From Rallus limicola (taxonomy: Eukaryota > Chordata > Aves > Gruiformes > Rallidae): a DNA stretch of 64,000 nucleotides. The notes under the pieces were generated by a model that worked only from the letters and a program-made list of their open reading frames with translations, was not told the origin of the DNA and made no database searches. The position numbers and the translations under genes were made by a program. Shown here piece by piece: positions 59,140 through 64,000 of this stretch (its first letter is position 1; each line of letters opens with the position of its first letter). Where the stretch lies: assembly GCA_022605955.1 (NCBI GenBank), contig JAKCOZ010000018.1, positions 9,680,001 to 9,744,000 on the forward strand. Reading direction: 5' to 3'.

Positions 59140-59969
59140 ACCCTGGGTGTTGTGCGTCCTTGGCTCCTGTCTCTGCAACCCCTGACAGTGCCACCATCAG
59201 AGCCACAGGGGCCAGACACCCACCATCTGCCCTCACATCCGTACGCTGCCCCTGCACAGCCAGGCCCTGCACAGGTACCCGGTACCAGGGCTGCACCAAA
59301 CACACTGCCAGTGTTGCGGTGACACCCGCGGCTGGTGCCACAGCCAAACCCTGCACCTGGGGTTTGCAGCCAGACTGCACCAACACGCCACAGGCAGCAC
59401 CTTCCTCCACCTGCCTCATCTCCCGAGGGCTGAGCTGGCACTCACATGCTGTGCTGCCAGGCTGGGGCTCAACAGGATGCCAACTCAGCATGGCCAGGCA
59501 GTGCCCCTGGCCCACAGAGCACTCTGGCACCCATGGCAGGAGCCCACCCACCCGGCTGATCTGGCAGGAGCCCTTTAAGTGTTGGCAATAACCACTTCTC
59601 CCACTGCCCACAAATGCTTGGGTTCCTGCCAGCGATATCGGCCCATCCCTCCCTCCCTCCTTCCTGTCCGCCCTCCTCCCAGGCTGGGACCAGTGGAGCC
59701 GGCGGCGGGGCTGTGGTGGGAGCTGCTGCGGGGCTCCCAGCACTACCACCGTCCTGCATGCCTGGCTGGGTGGCTGCCACCGGGCTGAGACGACCTCTGT
59801 CTTGCTGCCAGAGCGGGTCAGTACAGGAGCTGTAGCGACCGGGAGGCACCATCCAGGGGCTTGGCAATGCTGGGGCTGCGCCACGAGATGCGGCGATGCG
59901 GGTGAGCGGGGTGCACAACGGTGGGGGGCAGCCCCATGGGACTCCATCTGACTGAGGGGCCGGGCCAGC
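59140..59969. other. SLC34A1–ADRA2 gap and presumed receptor promoter
   Basis: About 0.83 kb without a recognised gene; it must contain the leader and promoter of the downstream receptor. No clear TATA box. A long minus-strand open frame (59045-60019) overlaps the receptor start and resembles nothing known. Confidence 0.5.
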
Positions 59970-60998
59970 ATGGAGCCAGCTGGTGCCCTTCCCAACACCT
60001 CCAGTAATGGCAGCGGCACCAGCAGCGCCCCTCACTCACCTGCAGCCACAGGGCTTATCCTGCTGGCTGCCCTGGCCATCTTGCTGGCCACGCTGGTGGG
60101 CAATGCACTGGTAGTGGTGGCTGTCTCCACCAGCCGGGCTCTGCAGGCTCCGCAGAACCTCTTCCTGGTGTCCCTGGCCTCTGCAGACATCCTGGTTGCC
60201 ATCCTGGTCCTGCCCTTCTCACTGGCGAACGAGGTGATGGGCTACTGGTATTTTGGCGGCTTGTGGTGCAGCCTGTACCTGGCGCTGGACGTGCTGCTCT
60301 GCACCGCCTCCATCGGGCACCTCTGCGCCATCAGCCTTGACCGCTACTGGGCCGTCACCCGGGCAGCCAGGCTCAACCTGCGCCGCAGCCCCAGGCGGGT
60401 GAAGGGGATGATCGGGGCAGTGTGGGTGGCAGCAGCTCTGGTGGCATTGCCACCGCTCCTGCGGGCCCGACCGGGTGGCCGGGAGTGCCAGCTGAGCCAG
60501 GAGACGTGGTACGTGCTGGCTTCCTGCGCAGCCTCCTTCTTTGCTCCCTGCCTCGTCATGGTTGCTGTCTACTGCCGCATCTACCACCTGACCGCCCGGC
60601 GGACAGCAGCCCTCCTCGCCCTCCGCTCCCCATGCCCCGCTGATGCCACCAAGAAGGGCCCGGGCATCAGGATGCTGGGCTGGCGGCGCCAGAGCCAGCA
60701 CCAGAGCATGTCACTGTGCCGGCAGCGGCTGGTGCGGGCACGGGAGCGGCGTTTCACCGTTGTGCTGGCCGTGGTGATGGGGGCCTTCGTTCTGTGCTGG
60801 TTCCCCTTCTTCTTCACCTACAGCCTGGGGGCTGTGTGTGGGGAGGGCTGCCGCGTCTCCAAGCCCCTCTTCAGCTTCTTCTTCTGGATCGGCTACTGCA
60901 ACAGCAGCCTCAACCCCCTCATCTACACCCTCTTCAACCGGGACTTCCGTGCTGCCTTCCGACGGCTCCTTGCTGTTCCCCGCCAGCACCGCACCTAG
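59970..60998 (+). CDS. ADRA2D: Alpha-2 adrenergic receptor, probably subtype D
   Basis: An intronless class A GPCR of 342 residues, expected to bind adrenaline and noradrenaline and couple to Gi. N-glycosylation sites are N9 and N13. Class marks: N45 (1.50), D73 (2.50), C100, amine-binding D107 (3.32) in [23 protein letters not shown] 124-126, catechol-binding S185/C186/S189 in [21 protein letters not shown] in helix 6, and [20 protein letters not shown] in helix 7. These are alpha-2 signatures. The third intracellular loop is only about 55-60 residues, far shorter than in ADRA2A-C, and no palmitoylation cysteine follows helix 8. Subtype D is inferred mainly from location beside RGS14 (human ADRA2C lies near RGS12) and from absence at human 5q35. 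A phylogeny would settle it. Confidence 0.88.
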   Translation: MEPAGALPNTSSNGSGTSSAPHSPAATGLILLAALAILLATLVGNALVVVAVSTSRALQAPQNLFLVSLASADILVAILVLPFSLANEVMGYWYFGGLWCSLYLALDVLLCTASIGHLCAISLDRYWAVTRAARLNLRRSPRRVKGMIGAVWVAAALVALPPLLRARPGGRECQLSQETWYVLASCAASFFAPCLVMVAVYCRIYHLTARRTAALLALRSPCPADATKKGPGIRMLGWRRQSQHQSMSLCRQRLVRARERRFTVVLAVVMGAFVLCWFPFFFTYSLGAVCGEGCRVSKPLFSFFFWIGYCNSSLNPLIYTLFNRDFRAAFRRLLAVPRQHRT

Positions 60999-61125
60999 GG
61001 CCCTGCCTGGACACCAAGGATGTGGCCCCCAGCCCCAGTCACTGCTGACAACTCCTGGCCCTGCCACGGACCCCAGACTGCCATGCCAGCATGCATCTCA
61101 AGGTACTTTTGGAGATGTGGAGTAG

Positions 61126-61131
61126 AATAAA
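61126..61131 (+). other. ADRA2D: Alpha-2 receptor poly(A) signal
   Basis: AATAAA about 130 bp past the receptor stop codon. Confidence 0.8.
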
Positions 61132-61149
61132 ATGAGGCCAAAGCCTGCG

Positions 61150-64000
61150 CCTGGGGCTGGTGTCTGCCTTCTAGGCACTCAGCAAGCAGCCCCCCTTGCC
61201 AGCACCCATTATCCCCCACTCCCCGGATCACCCCGCCTGTCCCCCTTGCAGTGTGGGTGACCCACTGGTGGTTACAACTTGCCATGGCAGCTCCAGCAAG
61301 TGCCAGTCCTCCTTGCTGCCAGGTGAACCCCAGCTCCTCAGTAGCCCTATGACCCCCAGCATCATCTTGTGCAGGGGATGGGCCCCATGGCTGCTGCAGG
61401 GGGACAAAACCCCCCATGTGGCAGCATCACCAGCACTGGGCTGAGCTGGCCATGCCACCACAGCATCCTGCCACCAAGCCCTGTGCCTCTCTGTCAGGGC
61501 TGCCTCTCCGGCTGCCCATCAGCATGTAGCAGTGCCACACCATGGGGGTTTCTCACAGTGTACCCCACAGTTGGGTAGAAGCGGTGCGGGGCTGAGGTGG
61601 GACAGCCCATGTGCTCAGGAGCTTCGCTGGGCTCTTGCTGTCAGAAAGAAAGAAAGAGTGACAAAGGGGTGCTGGGAAAGCCATCCTCCCCTGGAAGAGC
61701 GTGAGAGATGGTGCCGCGTGGGAACAAGCTCCAGCACAGCCCAAGGTGTGAGGGGCTACAGGGGCAACTGTGGGGTGAGGACCTGGGGGCAACCACATCC
61801 TCCCTGGGTGCAGCAGCCGCCCTGCACTTGCCCTACCCAGCTCCCTGCCCTGCTCCACACAGACACCCGGGGGTCAGGGGCCGCTCCACTTCTCCAGCTT
61901 CGCGGCTCAAAATAGAAAATCTCAAAACATCGGACTTTCACTCAGCTAAAAACAGCCACTGGCGCCTGGGAGCTGGAGCCTGAGGAACGCCGGCCCCCGC
62001 CAGCCCCTGCCAGGGTGGCTGCAGCTCGGCTGCAGGGTCTAGGGGGCTGGAAGGGATGGGGGTACTCGCAGCGGTACCCAGGCCATTCCCTGCACCCACC
62101 GGCCCTGTGTGTGGAGGCTTGTGGCAGGAGCTTTGGGGCCAGCGGATGTTCCTAGTGCGGATGGTGCTGGGACAGAGGCTTGGCGCTGATACCCTGGAGG
62201 TGACTGGCCCTGGCAGTTGGAGCCATGCTGGCAGCATCTGCGGAAGGAGCTGCCCTATCGCTGCTGCCTGGCTTCCCCTCCCATGGCTGCCTTTTGCCTT
62301 TTCACAACTAAACAGCATTTTGCTTCTAAAAATACCAAGAGAGATGAGGGCGCCCGATGGGGACTTGGCCAGCTGGGGGAGAGGAGCTCTCCCAGAGGGG
62401 CACCAGCCCTGTGGTGCCCTCGCTTCTGCACCCTGCCCTCACCCTTGCCTGGCATCACTGGGGCTGACCAGGGGACCAGGCACTGTCCCTCCTCCCAGGC
62501 AGGAGTGCACAGCACCAGGATGCTGCAGGGCAGAAAGGGCCAGGGACCAACCAGAGTGAGGGCATGCAGGGACCGCCCCACCCTAATTTAGGCAAGGAGA
62601 TGCTGGCACAGCCAGCCTGTGCTGGCACTGGGACAACACTCAAGCCACCACAGGGAGCTTCAGGTTGGTGCCCAAAATATCAAACCCCAAGGGCTGGGTG
62701 GTGTTTGGGGGTGCCTGGTCCCACCTTCACTCTGGGCACTACCAGGGTGCCCAGGCATTCCGGGGAGAGTTTCCCCACCAAGCATCTCCTACTGCATCAC
62801 CAACCAGCAAATCATGACTGTGACAGAGGCATCAAGTGGGTCACTCTGTCTCCTGCAGTAGCCTTTTCCTTTCCAAGTTTACACAAGATCTGATTTATCC
62901 ATCACAACGTGACCCTTATTCCTTCCCATCTCATGATCCACTGTGACTCCGGTGGGAAAGCAGCTCCCTTTGAAGCACTGATCACTCCCGCCCAACTGCA
63001 GGACCTCCACTTGTCTGTCTGGAATTCCATCCTGCGTTTTTCAGGCTATTTCTCCAATATCTCTATAAATTATTTTGAATTACTCCCCTGAGAGGCTTGG
63101 GTTTGGAGCCCTCTCCAGCCACGCCTCTGCAGAGCTAAAAACCATGACCTTTCCAGCCACTCATCCTGCTGTGGCAGCGCCCCATGGCTGATGATTCTTG
63201 CTGGTTGTGAGAACAGTGCTGCAAAACTCCAGTTGGAAGGAAAGTGAAAGTTAGCAACCGAAGGGTTAAGTGTGCAAACACACGGAAACAAAGTCATCAC
63301 ATTTGTAGCTCAAAATATGTAGGTGCCACCTTTCAAAGGAAAGCAGTTCTAAAAGAAGAAAGCTGGTAGAGTGAGCTCATCCCTCCTCACAGAGTGACAC
63401 TGGAGATCACCTCCAAGGTATGACAGGGCAAGGCATCCTCCTCCTCATTATTGCTGTGGGTTCATAACTGGAAGATGCAATGCCTGGTCGCCAGCAGATG
63501 CTGAAGGAATGGTGGATCAGAGTCAGTACCCACTGCATGAGCAATGAGTGCTTGAAATAATTTGTATTATCAGCCCAGTCGCAGCTGGGGACATGAACCC
63601 CACCTCTCCTGCTTGTTAGGACAGCCTGTCTGAGTGGTGCTCAGCGGTCCAGGCTGGTCCCCACCATCAGCTTGCCATCATCATCAGAGGCTGGTGGAAG
63701 GACCCATCACCGTGTTCTCCTCCATGTCCTGGCCACCACCAGCCACGTCATACAGGCAGGATGAGGGTATCGCCCACAGGCTGGAGCAAGAGATGGGAGC
63801 TGTCGGAGGCAGAGGTAACATCCGCACCCGGAGCAGGAAGCGGGGTAGGTGCAACTTGCTAACAGGTAAGAGGGTTAACAAGTGGTTTTGCACCCAGGAG
63901 AAGTGGGGGAGCTAGGCAGGTCAGCTGCAGGGCTGATAAACCACCAAGGCGTGCTCAGGTAAGACAGAGCTCTGCAGAGGGATCAATGACTTGCTGTGGA
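61150..64000. other. Right-end intergenic region, no gene supported
   Basis: About 2.85 kb. Mostly GC-rich, but with AT-rich islands at about 61905-61960, 62300-62345 (containing CTAAAAATAC, MEF2-like) and 62860-63340. No open frame resembles a protein family, and no splice-linked exons were recognised. It may hold regulatory sequence for the receptor or for the next gene beyond the window. Confidence 0.5.

Overview
This is vertebrate nuclear DNA, most likely from a bird. Genes are split by short GT–AG introns, GC-rich CpG islands mark the 5' ends, and one intron carries a decayed fragment resembling a CR1 LINE. Gene content matches regions related to human 5q31–q35. Intergenic gaps are small, as on bird microchromosomes. 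The bird call is an inference; a crocodile or turtle is not excluded.

Layout, left to right. BRD8 (+, 5' end missing; NuA4/TIP60 bromodomain subunit) fills 227–20569, with a short-isoform last exon at 11507–11566 and a long form reaching a second bromodomain. NHP2 (+, 21252–22542) is the H/ACA snoRNP and telomerase protein. N4BP3 (−, 26387–23947, with a non-coding first exon near 28.25–28.4 kb) is convergent with NHP2. From 28.5 to 32.8 kb I find no supportable gene, only an orphan TATA-like site and a run of 18 G. B4GALT7 (−, 35454–33130), LMAN2 (−, 39608–36507) and an ARL3-like small GTPase (−, 42890–40886) run head to tail. RGS14 (+, 45040–51654), SLC34A1 (+, 54826–59048) and an intronless alpha-2 adrenergic receptor (+, 59970–60998) follow. 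The last 2.9 kb shows no gene.

The genes do not form one pathway. B4GALT7 and LMAN2 both act in the early secretory route. RGS14, SLC34A1 and the adrenergic receptor touch G-protein signalling and renal phosphate handling, but shared regulation is not shown.

The most interesting content is two genes that, as far as I know, have no counterpart at the human 5q35 LMAN2–RGS14–SLC34A1 locus: the ARL3-like gene and the alpha-2 receptor. Human ARL3 and ADRA2A lie on 10q24–25, and human ADRA2C lies near RGS12 on 4p16. Both therefore look like whole-genome-duplication paralogues kept here and lost in mammals. Exon boundaries were read by eye from splice signals, frame and recalled family sequences; reading phase was checked across every join.
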